The notes under the pieces: model-generated
Told to the model about the DNA's origin: nothing
Seen by the model: only the letters and a program-made list of their open reading frames with translations
Databases searched by the model: none
Position numbers and translations under genes: made by a program
Part shown: positions 8,570-17,127 of the stretch, piece after piece
Position numbering within the stretch: position 1 is the stretch's first letter
How the letters are laid out: each line of letters starts with the position of its first letter
Assembly (NCBI GenBank): GCA_050731755.1
Contig: JBOHPP010000072.1
Coordinates: 1-60,410 of the forward strand
Length of the DNA: 60,410 nt
Direction: 5' to 3'
From: JBOHPP01 sp050731755
Lineage (GTDB): Bacteria; Methylomirabilota; Methylomirabilia; Rokubacteriales; CSP1-6

Positions 8570-9994
8570 TCAAATGTCGAAGTACAGCGCGTACTCCCAG
8601 GGGTGCGGGCGCAGCCGGATGGGATCGACCTCGTTCTTCCGCTTGTAATCGATCCACGTCTCGATCAGATCCGGGGTGAAGACGTCGCCCTTGAGCAGGA
8701 ACTCGTGGTTCTTCTCCAGGATGTCCAGCACCTCGTCCAGCGCGCCGGGCAGCTGCTTGACCTTCTTGGCCTCGGCCGCCGGCAGCTCGTAGAGGTCCTT
8801 GTCGATGGGCTTGCCGGGGTCGATCTTGTTGGCGATGCCGTCCAGGCCGGCCATGACGCAGGCGGCGAACGACAGATAGGGGTTGCAGGACGGGTCGGGC
8901 GTCCGAAACTCGATGCGCTTGGCCTTCTCCGAGCGCGAATACATGGGGATGCGCACGCAGGCCGAGCGGTTGCGCTGGCTGTACACGAGGTTGATGGGCG
9001 CCTCGTAGCCGGGCACCAGCCGCCGGTAGGAGTTCGTGGTCGGCGCGATGATGGCGCAGAGTGCCGGGGCGTGCTTGAGGATGCCGCCGATGTAGTGCAG
9101 GCACATCTTGGAGATGTCGGCGTAGCTGCCCCGCTCGTAGAAGAGGTTCTTGCCGTTCTTCCAGAGCGACTGGTGGGTGTGCATCCCCGAGCCGTTGTCC
9201 TGGAAGAGGGGCTTGGGCATGAACGTGGCCGTCTTGCCCCATTTCCGCGCGGTGTTCTTGGCGCAGTACTTGTACCACATGACCCGGTCGGCCAACTTGG
9301 TCAGCGTGTCGAACCGCATGTCGACTTCCGTCTGTCCCGCCGTGGCCACCTCGTGGTGGTGGACCTCGATCTTCACCCCCACGCTCTCCAGAGCCAGCAC
9401 CATGTCCGAGCGGATGTCCTGGAACTTGTCCATGGGCGGTACCGGGAAGTAGCCCTGCTTGTAGCGCGGCTTGTAGCCGAGGTTCGGGCGGTCCGGCGTC
9501 CCCTCCTTTCCGGAGTTCCAGAAGCCGGCCTCGGAGTCGATGTAGTAGAAGCCGTAGTTGTAGCTCTGGTCGAAGCGGATGTCGTCGAAGAAGAAGAACT
9601 CCAGCTCCGGTCCGATGTAGACGGTGTCGGCGAGCCCGCTCTTCTTGAGGTAGGCCTCGGCCTTCTGGGCGATGTACCGCGGGTCACGGGTGTAGGCCTT
9701 GCCCGTCACCGGGTCCTTCACGTTGCAGATCAGCACCATCGTCGGCACCGCCGTGAAGGGGTCCATGACCGCCGTGGTGGGGTCGGGTATCAGCAGCATG
9801 TCCGACTCGTCGATCGTCTGGAAGCCACGGATGGAGGAGCCATCGAAGCCGATACCTTCCTCGAACAGCTCCTCGCCAAGCTCGCTCACCGGGATCGAGA
9901 AGTGCTGCCAGAGGCCCGGCACGTCGATGAACCGGAGGTCGACGATCTTGGCGCCCTTCTCCTTGGCCAGCTTGAGGACATCCTTGGGGGTCAT
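8570..9994 (-). CDS. glnA: Type I glutamine synthetase
   Basis: A 474-residue class I glutamine synthetase (ATP + glutamate + ammonia to glutamine), the usual length for GlnA. Visible motifs: GFDGSSIRGF near the N-terminus, the metal-binding EFFFFD-type segment, HHHEVATAGQTEVD, the KPLFQDNGSGMH motif and NRSACVRIP. Tyr402 in DLYELP matches the adenylylation site, so regulation by GlnE-type adenylyltransferase is likely. It is third in a glnK-amtB-glnA set, with its own -24/-12-type promoter and a long leader hairpin upstream. Confidence 0.96.
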   Translation of the reverse strand: MTPKDVLKLAKEKGAKIVDLRFIDVPGLWQHFSIPVSELGEELFEEGIGFDGSSIRGFQTIDESDMLLIPDPTTAVMDPFTAVPTMVLICNVKDPVTGKAYTRDPRYIAQKAEAYLKKSGLADTVYIGPELEFFFFDDIRFDQSYNYGFYYIDSEAGFWNSGKEGTPDRPNLGYKPRYKQGYFPVPPMDKFQDIRSDMVLALESVGVKIEVHHHEVATAGQTEVDMRFDTLTKLADRVMWYKYCAKNTARKWGKTATFMPKPLFQDNGSGMHTHQSLWKNGKNLFYERGSYADISKMCLHYIGGILKHAPALCAIIAPTTNSYRRLVPGYEAPINLVYSQRNRSACVRIPMYSRSEKAKRIEFRTPDPSCNPYLSFAACVMAGLDGIANKIDPGKPIDKDLYELPAAEAKKVKQLPGALDEVLDILEKNHEFLLKGDVFTPDLIETWIDYKRKNEVDPIRLRPHPWEYALYFDI

Positions 9995-10027
9995 GCCGAA
10001 CTCCTTCTCCTCGTCGTGAGGGTTATC

Positions 10028-10075
10028 GGTAGCCGGAGGCCGGCGGCCGCCATGGGCGGCGCCGGCCTGGCTACC
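10028..10075 (-). promoter_or_regulatory. Long hairpin in the glnA leader / after amtB
   Basis: A strong inverted repeat between amtB and glnA: GGTAGCC (10028-10034) pairs with GGCTACC (10069-10075), GGCCGGC with GCCGGCC, and GCCGCC with GGCGGC, giving about 20 pairs with a small bulge. It lies after the amtB stop and inside the predicted glnA leader. It could end amtB transcripts or act as an attenuator for glnA. No U-tract follows. Confidence 0.5.
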
Positions 10076-10090
10076 TTAAGAAACCCGGGC

Positions 10091-10106
10091 GGCAAAATCA
10101 AGGCCG
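10091..10106 (-). promoter_or_regulatory. Putative sigma-54 promoter of glnA
   Basis: Minus-strand sequence CGGCCTTGATTTTGCC has the GG and TTGC elements of a -24/-12 promoter in the correct spacing (consensus TGGCAC-N5-TTGC). It is about 100 bases before the glnA start. Sigma-54 control of glnA is well established in many bacteria; this assignment is by eye. Confidence 0.5.
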
Positions 10107-10111
10107 CGTGT

Positions 10112-11557
<1,446 letters not shown>

Positions 11558-11618
11558 GGCACGTCCCTTCCTCTCTGCCACCCGCCCGGCCGAGCGCCGG
11601 CGGGTCGGCGAAACGCTC

Positions 11619-11957
11619 CTAGAGCGCACTTTCATCGCGCTCCCCGGTGCGGATGCGGATCGCGGTCTCGACGGGGCACACGAAGATCTTGCCGTCCCCG
11701 ATGTTGCCGGTCTTGGCCGCCCCGGCGATGACGTCGGCGACCTTGCTGGCCAGGTGATCGGGCACCACCACCTCGACCTTGATCTTGGGCAGGAAGTCGA
11801 CGGTGTACTCGCCGCTGCGGTAGAGCTCGGTGTGCCCCTTCTGCCGCCCGAACCCCCGCACCTCCGACACCGTCATGCCGATCACCCCGATGCCGGTGAG
11901 CGCTTCCTTCACGTCGTCGAGCTTGAACGGCTTGATGACCGCCTCGATCTTTTTCAT
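11619..11957 (-). CDS. glnK: Nitrogen regulatory protein P-II (GlnB/GlnK)
   Basis: A 112-residue P-II protein. It begins MKKIEAVIKPFKLDDVKEAL and carries the T-loop with Tyr51 (RSGEYTVDFLPK), the uridylylation site, plus the ATP/2-oxoglutarate-binding GKIFVCPVE segment. P-II senses 2-oxoglutarate, ATP and ADP and inhibits AmtB. Linkage to amtB supports naming it glnK, though glnB cannot be excluded. ATG 11957 has a GGAGG site, and a sigma-54-type promoter lies about 27 bp upstream. Confidence 0.94.
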   Translation of the reverse strand: MKKIEAVIKPFKLDDVKEALTGIGVIGMTVSEVRGFGRQKGHTELYRSGEYTVDFLPKIKVEVVVPDHLASKVADVIAGAAKTGNIGDGKIFVCPVETAIRIRTGERDESAL

Positions 11958-11983
11958 CGCGGGCCCTCCGCGAGGGTTCCGGG

Positions 11984-11999
11984 AGCAACGGGCATGCCG
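11984..11999 (-). promoter_or_regulatory. Putative sigma-54 promoter of glnK
   Basis: Minus-strand CGGCATGCCCGTTGCT matches the -24/-12 consensus with correct GG to GC spacing. A start of transcription near 11972 would leave a 15-nt leader that contains the GGAGG ribosome-binding site of glnK. Nitrogen control of glnK by sigma-54 and NtrC is established in many bacteria. Confidence 0.55.
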
Positions 12000-12127
12000 A
12001 ACCGGACGGGGTTTGAAAGGGTCCGAAAATCAGGCAGTTCGTCACCAGTGGAGTGGAACCGAGGTGCCCAGTGAACAGGCAACGGGCGACGACTGCCCGC
12101 CTTTCGAGCGCGGCCTTGCCCGCGCAA

Positions 12128-12192
12128 CCGTGTCACACCCGGCGCGAACGGGGAGGTTTGGAGGGGGCGGCCGCTGCCCCCTCCAACTTCAT
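12128..12192. repeat. Palindromic repeat, shared with 24.6 kb locus
   Basis: A ~60-bp sequence also present at 24625-24686. It holds a short GCGCGAA segment, GGGGAGGTTTGG, then a perfect 11-bp hairpin, TTGGAGGGGGC (12158-12168) and GCCCCCTCCAA (12176-12186), around a GGCCGCT loop. It lies between glnK and the end of the 12219 regulator gene and resembles REP-type dispersed palindromes. Confidence 0.75.
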
Positions 12193-12218
12193 GGGAGCCG
12201 TTGAGGCCCCCTCCGACG

Positions 12219-13595
12219 TTAGGTGGGCCGCTGGGGGATGCCGTGCTTCCGCATCTTGGAATAGAGCGTCGGACGGCGCAGGCCGAGCAGGGCGGCCGCC
12301 GCCTGCTTGTTCCACCGCGTGGTCTCCAGCGCCTTGAGGATCGAGGCCCGCTCGATCTCCTCCAGGGACCCCGACGGCACCTCCGAAGGCACGATGGCCG
12401 CTGCGGCCCCGGCGGTGCGCTGGAGCGACTCGGGCAGATCGGCCACCGTGAGCTGCTTGCCGCGGGAAACGAGCACGGCGTGCTCGATGGCGTGTTGCAG
12501 CTCGCGGACGTTGCCGGGCCACGGGTAGTGCAGCAGGCGGCGGGAGGCCTCGGGCTCGAGGCCCTCCACCGGCCGCGCGTGCTTGCGGCTGTAGCGCTCC
12601 ACGAAGGCGTGGATGAGGAGCGGGATGTCGTCGCGCCGGTCCCGCAGGGGCGGAACCTGGATCGTCACGGTGTTGATGCGGAAGTAGAGATCCTGGCGGA
12701 GCTGGCCGTCCTTGAGCGCCGCCTCCGCGCTGCGGTTGGTGGACGAGATCAGCCGGAAATCCACGGTGACCGCCCGGGTGCCACCGATCCGCCGGACCAC
12801 CCGCTCCTCGAGCACCCGCAGAAGCTTGGCCTGCAGGTCGACGGGCATCTCGGTGATCTCGTCGAGCAGCAGCGAGCCGCGGTGCGCCTCCTCCAGCAGG
12901 CCCGTCTTCTCGGCGGTGGCGCCGGTGAACGAGCCTTTGGTGTGCCCGAACAGCTCCGACTCGATCAGGTCCTTGGGCAGCGCCGCGCAGTTGATCTTGA
13001 TCCAGGGGCCCTCGCGGCGGGGGCTGCGCTCGTGCAGGGCGTTGGCGATCAGCTCCTTGCCGGTGCCGCTCTCACCCACCAGGAAGACGTTGGCGTCGGC
13101 GTCAGCCACGGAGGCCACGGTCTCCATCACCCGCCGCATCGACGGGGCGGCGAACAGGATCTCGCTGTCGGCGGTCTGCTCGGCCAGCCGGCGACGAAGG
13201 TCGGAGTTCTCGGCCACCAGCTTGCGGTGCTCGAGAGCGTTCTTGATGAGCCCCAGGACCTCGTCGGAATCGAACGGTTTCTCGAGCACGTAAAAGGCAC
13301 CGGCCCCCTTCGTGGCCTCCATCGCCTTCCGCACCGAGCCGTAGGCGGTGACGATGATGACCTCGATGGACGGGTCGCGCTGCTTGAGCTCGCGGGTCAA
13401 CGCGATGCCGTCGCCGTCCGGCAACATGAGGTCCACGATCGCGGCCTGGGCCTCGGTCTGGGCCAGGGCGGCCAGCGCCGTCTGGACGCTGCCGGCAATG
13501 CGCACGGCATAGTCCTCGGCCTCCAGGGTCATACGCAGCCCGTCCACGATGGTCGGCTCGTCGTCGACCACCAGGATCGTCCGCCCGAGCTTCAC
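12219..13595 (-). CDS. Sigma-54-dependent response regulator (NtrC/QseF family)
   Basis: A 458-residue enhancer-binding protein. The receiver (1-120) has phospho-acceptor Asp55. The AAA+ domain has Walker A GESGTGKE (174-181), GSFTGA (221-226, the sigma-54 contact loop, with Ser in place of the usual Ala) and the LLLDEITEM Walker B. A Fis-type helix-turn-helix closes the protein (KQAAAALLGLRRPTLYSKMRKHG). It starts at GTG 13595, overlapping the hybrid kinase stop by four bases (GTGA), so the two are coupled and probably form one signalling pair. The set resembles QseF/GlrR systems; its closeness to glnK also leaves nitrogen control open. Confidence 0.88.
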   Translation of the reverse strand: MKLGRTILVVDDEPTIVDGLRMTLEAEDYAVRIAGSVQTALAALAQTEAQAAIVDLMLPDGDGIALTRELKQRDPSIEVIIVTAYGSVRKAMEATKGAGAFYVLEKPFDSDEVLGLIKNALEHRKLVAENSDLRRRLAEQTADSEILFAAPSMRRVMETVASVADADANVFLVGESGTGKELIANALHERSPRREGPWIKINCAALPKDLIESELFGHTKGSFTGATAEKTGLLEEAHRGSLLLDEITEMPVDLQAKLLRVLEERVVRRIGGTRAVTVDFRLISSTNRSAEAALKDGQLRQDLYFRINTVTIQVPPLRDRRDDIPLLIHAFVERYSRKHARPVEGLEPEASRRLLHYPWPGNVRELQHAIEHAVLVSRGKQLTVADLPESLQRTAGAAAAIVPSEVPSGSLEEIERASILKALETTRWNKQAAAALLGLRRPTLYSKMRKHGIPQRPT

Positions 13596-15094
13596 CGCTC
13601 CTCCCCGGCGGGCGCCGGCGGCGTCCCCACGGGCAGGCGGACGCGCGCGTGCGTGCCGTGGCCGAACGTGCTCTGGATGGTGAGCTCGCCGCCGTGCCGG
13701 TCGATCACCGAGCGGGCGATGGCCATGCCGAGCCCGGTGCCGTCCGGCTTTGTGGTGAAGAACAGATCGAAGGCCCGGGCCAGGGTCTCGTCGCTCATGC
13801 CGCAGCCCGTGTCGTCGATGGCGATGGTGATCATCCGGCTGTCAGGCGTGTAGAGCGTGCCGACCCGGAGCCGGCCGCGGCCGCCCAGCGCCTCCAGGCC
13901 ATTGAGAATCAGGTTGAGGAACGCCTTGCGAAGTTCGCGTGCGTCCACGTAAGCCTCGGGGCAGGCGGGATCGTAGGCCCGTACCACCTCGATGCCCTCG
14001 TCCGGGCAGCGGGCTCGGGCCAGTCCGATGCAATCCTCCAGGAGGGGGCCCAGCGCGGCGGGAGCGCGGCGGAGCTCGGGCGGCCGCCCGAAGGCTGTGA
14101 TCTCGGCCACCACCGCGGCCAGGTGGTCCACGGTGGCGGTGATCTTTCGCGCCAGCTCGGCGGTCTCCCCGTCGCCGCTCTTGTCCATACGCTGCTCGAG
14201 GTGGCGGGCGTACAGCCTGAGCCCGGCCAGGGGATTCTTGAGCTCGTGGGCCACCTGCGTCGCCATACGGCCCAGGGCGGCCAGGGCCCCGCTGCGCAGC
14301 CGCTCCAGCTCGTGCGAGTTGCGGACGGCAATGGCCGCCTGCGAGGAGAAGAGCGCTAGCAACTCCAGGTCGTCCTCCGTCGGCTCCACTCGAGCGGGCG
14401 TCTCGATGACGAGGGCGCCGGCCGGCCCACGCTGGATCACCAGCGGGGCGGCCATGATCACGCGCCCCTCGGTGCCCGGGGCCGTGGTGGGGGCGCCCTT
14501 GTCGATGGCCTGCGCCGCCGCCTCTACCAGCGCGCTCCAGGCCGGCGGCGGCGAGCCCGCGCTGGCCATCGGCGTGAGGCGGCCGTTCACGAGCTGGAAA
14601 ACGACCGAGCGCTCCGCCTCGGTGGTCTCCACTGCCGCCTGGGCCACCGCGTCGAGCACGCGGGCCATGACGCCGGAGGACGCGAAGGTGTCCCCGATCA
14701 TGAGCAGGCGCTCGCGGTCCCGCGCCCAGCGGCGGGCGGCCAGCGCCCGGCGGATCTTGGCGCGCAGTTCGTCCCGAACGAACGGCTTGGTAAGGTAATC
14801 GAAGGCCCCGCGCTGAACGGCGTCCACCGCCGTCTCGATGGTGCCGTGCGCGGTCATGATCAGCACGGGCAGGCGCGGCTGGCGGGCGTGCACCGCCTCC
14901 ATGAGCTGGATGCCGTTCATGGGCTCCATGCGGAGGTCGATCAGGGCAAGGTCGAACCGCGTCTCCTCGATAGCCTCGATGGCCTGCTGCGACGAGGTGG
15001 TGGCCGTGATCGCGAAGCCCATGGCGATCAGGCGCATCTCGAGCACTTCGAGGATGGCGGCGTCGTCATCGACGATGAGCACCCGGCGCTTCAT
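13592..15094 (-). CDS. Receiver-GAF-histidine kinase hybrid
   Basis: A 500-residue cytoplasmic protein with domains in unusual order: an N-terminal receiver (1-120, Asp53), a GAF-like sensor domain (about 140-265), HisKA with His283 in VAHELKNPLAG, and HATPase ending in DDTGCGM and GTGLGMAIARS. There is no membrane segment, so input comes through the receiver and the GAF domain. It probably relays phosphate from an upstream kinase (perhaps the one at 15599-17044) to the sigma-54 regulator encoded next. Its ATG follows directly on the ~90-nt conserved leader also found before cofG. Confidence 0.85.
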   Translation of the reverse strand: MKRRVLIVDDDAAILEVLEMRLIAMGFAITATTSSQQAIEAIEETRFDLALIDLRMEPMNGIQLMEAVHARQPRLPVLIMTAHGTIETAVDAVQRGAFDYLTKPFVRDELRAKIRRALAARRWARDRERLLMIGDTFASSGVMARVLDAVAQAAVETTEAERSVVFQLVNGRLTPMASAGSPPPAWSALVEAAAQAIDKGAPTTAPGTEGRVIMAAPLVIQRGPAGALVIETPARVEPTEDDLELLALFSSQAAIAVRNSHELERLRSGALAALGRMATQVAHELKNPLAGLRLYARHLEQRMDKSGDGETAELARKITATVDHLAAVVAEITAFGRPPELRRAPAALGPLLEDCIGLARARCPDEGIEVVRAYDPACPEAYVDARELRKAFLNLILNGLEALGGRGRLRVGTLYTPDSRMITIAIDDTGCGMSDETLARAFDLFFTTKPDGTGLGMAIARSVIDRHGGELTIQSTFGHGTHARVRLPVGTPPAPAGEER

Positions 15095-15195
15095 TGGAGC
15101 GGGGGCCGCGAGGCCGGCTTGGGCCGTGGGTGGCCTGTTCTAGGCGCGTATGGCTTCGTGGCTCTAGACCGATTGATCATCTTGATCATCTCGAG
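15095..15195 (-). promoter_or_regulatory. Conserved ~90-nt leader element, copy A
   Basis: Read on the minus strand, this stretch ends at the base before ATG 15094. About 87 nt align to 19533-19619 with roughly nine substitutions (about 90% identity); copy A also has a 9-bp tandem duplication near its 5' end. Predicted hairpins are GCCT-5-AGGC, a GGC-4-GCC hairpin flanked by GGCC/GGCC, and GCGG-3-CCGC. The copy differences in this half lie in loops or linkers. This could be a cis-regulatory RNA or a dispersed repeat. Confidence 0.7.
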
Positions 15196-15239
15196 TCGTG
15201 CAGGTTCGCCCGCCGTAGCCTTTTCGAGGCACGCTCGGT

Positions 15240-15602
15240 TCATCTGCGGCGCTCGCGGAGGTCTATTTTCTTCATGTTTTCAAGATCTTCTCGCAGCCTT
15301 TCGAGATCTTGCTTGAGGCGGCTCAGCTCGGCGTCCCGGGCCGTCAGCTCGTGGCGCAGGCGGGCGACGTCGGCGCGGGCAGCGAGCAGGTTGGTTACCG
15401 TCTGGCGACTGGTCTGAGCCCGCGTCGCCAGCCGGTCGCTGGGGTACCTGGCCAGCAGCTCGTCGTAGGTCTGCAGCGCGCCGGCGTAGTCGCCGCGCTC
15501 GACCATTCGATCGGCCCGGTCGAGCAGCGTCGCCGAGGGCTGCAGCACCGCGCAGCCGGCCGGTCCAAGCAGCGACAGCGCAAGCACCAGCCGGACGCTC
15601 AT
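15240..15602 (-). CDS. QseG-like lipoprotein with C-terminal coiled coil
   Basis: A 120-residue protein from ATG 15602. Its signal peptide ends in a lipobox-like LLGPAGC (Cys around residue 15). A short tetratricopeptide-like unit follows (DRADRMVERGDYAGALQTYDELLARYP), then a long charged coiled coil (ARADVARLRHELTARDAELSRLKQDLE). Its start overlaps the stop of the sensor kinase by ATGA. A kinase-lipoprotein-sigma-54-regulator order is the arrangement of enterobacterial QseE-QseG-QseF (GlrK-YfhG-GlrR), where the lipoprotein assists the sensor. That parallel is by gene order and features, not by clear sequence identity. Confidence 0.72.
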   Translation of the reverse strand: MSVRLVLALSLLGPAGCAVLQPSATLLDRADRMVERGDYAGALQTYDELLARYPSDRLATRAQTSRQTVTNLLAARADVARLRHELTARDAELSRLKQDLERLREDLENMKKIDLRERRR

Positions 15603-17044
15603 GGGTGCGCGCTCCCGCGGGGCAGCAGCACGGTGAACCGACTCCCCTTGCCTTCCTGGGACTCGACCGTCACCCGTCCGCCGTGCGCTTCCACCAGGCC
15701 TTTGACGATGGGCAGCCCCAGGCCGGTGCCGCCGCGTTCGCGGTGGGCCTGCTCGTACCACCCGAAGATTCGCGGCAACGCGAGCGCGGGGATGCCCACG
15801 CCGGTGTCTTCAACCTGGATCTCAACCTCGGCTCCGGCGTCGATCAACCGCACCATCACGCGGCCGCCTCGCGGCGTGAAGCGGATCGCGTTGGTTACCA
15901 GGTTGACGATGACCTGGATGAGCCGGTCCTCGTCGCCAAGGTAGTCGAAGCGGGCGCCCACGCGCTCCATCTCCAGGGCCAGCCCCGCCTCCTGGGCCTG
16001 CGGCCGCAGCTCGTCCACGCCCTGCCGTACGGTCTCGTCCAGGAACACCGGCAGCCGCTGGATCGCCAGCATGCCGGCCCGCAGGCGCGAGAAGTCCAGG
16101 ATCTGGTTGACGAGCCGGAGCAAGCGATCGGCTCCCTGCTCGACGATCTCCACCAGGCGGGCCTGCTTGGGGTTGAGACCGCCGGGAACCTCGTCGCGCA
16201 GCAGGTGCCCCGCTTCACGCATGGACGTGAGCGGCGAGCGCAGCTCGTGAGAGACGCTGGCGATGAACGTCTCCTTGAGCTTGTTCATCTCGCGCAGCCG
16301 CTCGGCCATCGTGTTGAACGACCGCGCCAGCTCGGCCATCTCGTCCCCACCCTGCACGCGGACCGGGTCTCGGAACGAGCCGGCCGCGACCTCCGCGGTG
16401 GCCGCCGAGAGCGCTCCCAGCGAGCGGGTGAGCCGCAGCACGATCAGGGCCGTGGCCAGCAAGGCCAGGCCCACGGCGCCTCCCAGGGCCATGAACACGC
16501 CCGTCCAGGTGCGGCCCTCCAGCCGCGAGGCCTCGGCCTGAGCGGTCAGGGCCGCGCTGTGGATGTCGTCCATGAGCCGCCCCAGCGAGCTCTCCACGCG
16601 CTCGATCAGGGGGCTCGACTCCGTCTCGGCCAGGACGAGCGCGCGTTCACGCTGGCCCTGGCGCACCAGGGCCTGCTCCTCGGCCACCACCCGCTCATAG
16701 GCCGTAAACGTCTCGCGCACCCGGTGCAGCCGCGCCTCCTGCTCCGCCGTCGTGAGGAACGAGCCGAGGCCGATGATCTCTTCTCGGACCTGCGCCGCCC
16801 GCTCCTGCCATCGGGTCATGTAGCGGGGATCGCCCAGGACCAGCATTCCCGCCTCCAGCCGCGCCAGCGCCGGCATGGCGTCGTTGATGGCGGCGGCGCG
16901 GCGCACTGCGGGCACGGTGCGGGTGGAAATGTCGCGGTTGACGGCGACCAGCCGGTTCAGGGCCCGCAGGCTCAGCCCGCTCACGATGAAGAGCGCGGCG
17001 ATGACCAGTGAGAACGCCAGGAAGAGCTTGACGCCGAGCTTCAT
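15599..17044 (-). CDS. Membrane sensor histidine kinase (QseE/GlrK-like)
   Basis: A 481-residue kinase from ATG 17044. TM helix 1 spans about residues 6-26, followed by a periplasmic four-helix bundle (about 30-185) and TM helix 2 (about 190-212). HAMP follows, then HisKA with VSHELRSPLTSM and HATPase with NLVTNAIRF, DTGVGIP and GGTGLGLP. The ligand is unknown. The open frame extends upstream to 17269, but that part overlaps the MFS gene. It is coupled at both ends: its ATG overlaps the stop of a 28-codon ORF and its stop overlaps the lipoprotein start. Confidence 0.85.
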   Translation of the reverse strand: MKLGVKLFLAFSLVIAALFIVSGLSLRALNRLVAVNRDISTRTVPAVRRAAAINDAMPALARLEAGMLVLGDPRYMTRWQERAAQVREEIIGLGSFLTTAEQEARLHRVRETFTAYERVVAEEQALVRQGQRERALVLAETESSPLIERVESSLGRLMDDIHSAALTAQAEASRLEGRTWTGVFMALGGAVGLALLATALIVLRLTRSLGALSAATAEVAAGSFRDPVRVQGGDEMAELARSFNTMAERLREMNKLKETFIASVSHELRSPLTSMREAGHLLRDEVPGGLNPKQARLVEIVEQGADRLLRLVNQILDFSRLRAGMLAIQRLPVFLDETVRQGVDELRPQAQEAGLALEMERVGARFDYLGDEDRLIQVIVNLVTNAIRFTPRGGRVMVRLIDAGAEVEIQVEDTGVGIPALALPRIFGWYEQAHRERGGTGLGLPIVKGLVEAHGGRVTVESQEGKGSRFTVLLPRGSAHP

Positions 17045-17127
17045 CCTGGGTGGGAGGCCCCGTGGCTCGCGATCATGGGGCCGCGAGCCCATTCCTCGAG
17101 TCGGTCGGCGAGTTCTTTGGGCGTCAT
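17041..17127 (-). CDS. 28-aa ORF bridging the MFS and kinase genes
   Basis: A 28-codon ORF whose ATG (17125-17127) overlaps the MFS stop as ATGA and whose TGA (17041-17043) overlaps the kinase ATG in the same way. The product starts MTPKELADRLEEWARG, a plausible amphipathic helix, and ends in a Gly/Ser/His-rich tail. Exact ATGA junctions on both sides suggest that it is translated, either as a functional peptide or as a device that carries ribosomes from one gene to the next. No family is recognised. Confidence 0.5.
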   Translation of the reverse strand: MTPKELADRLEEWARGPMIASHGASHPG

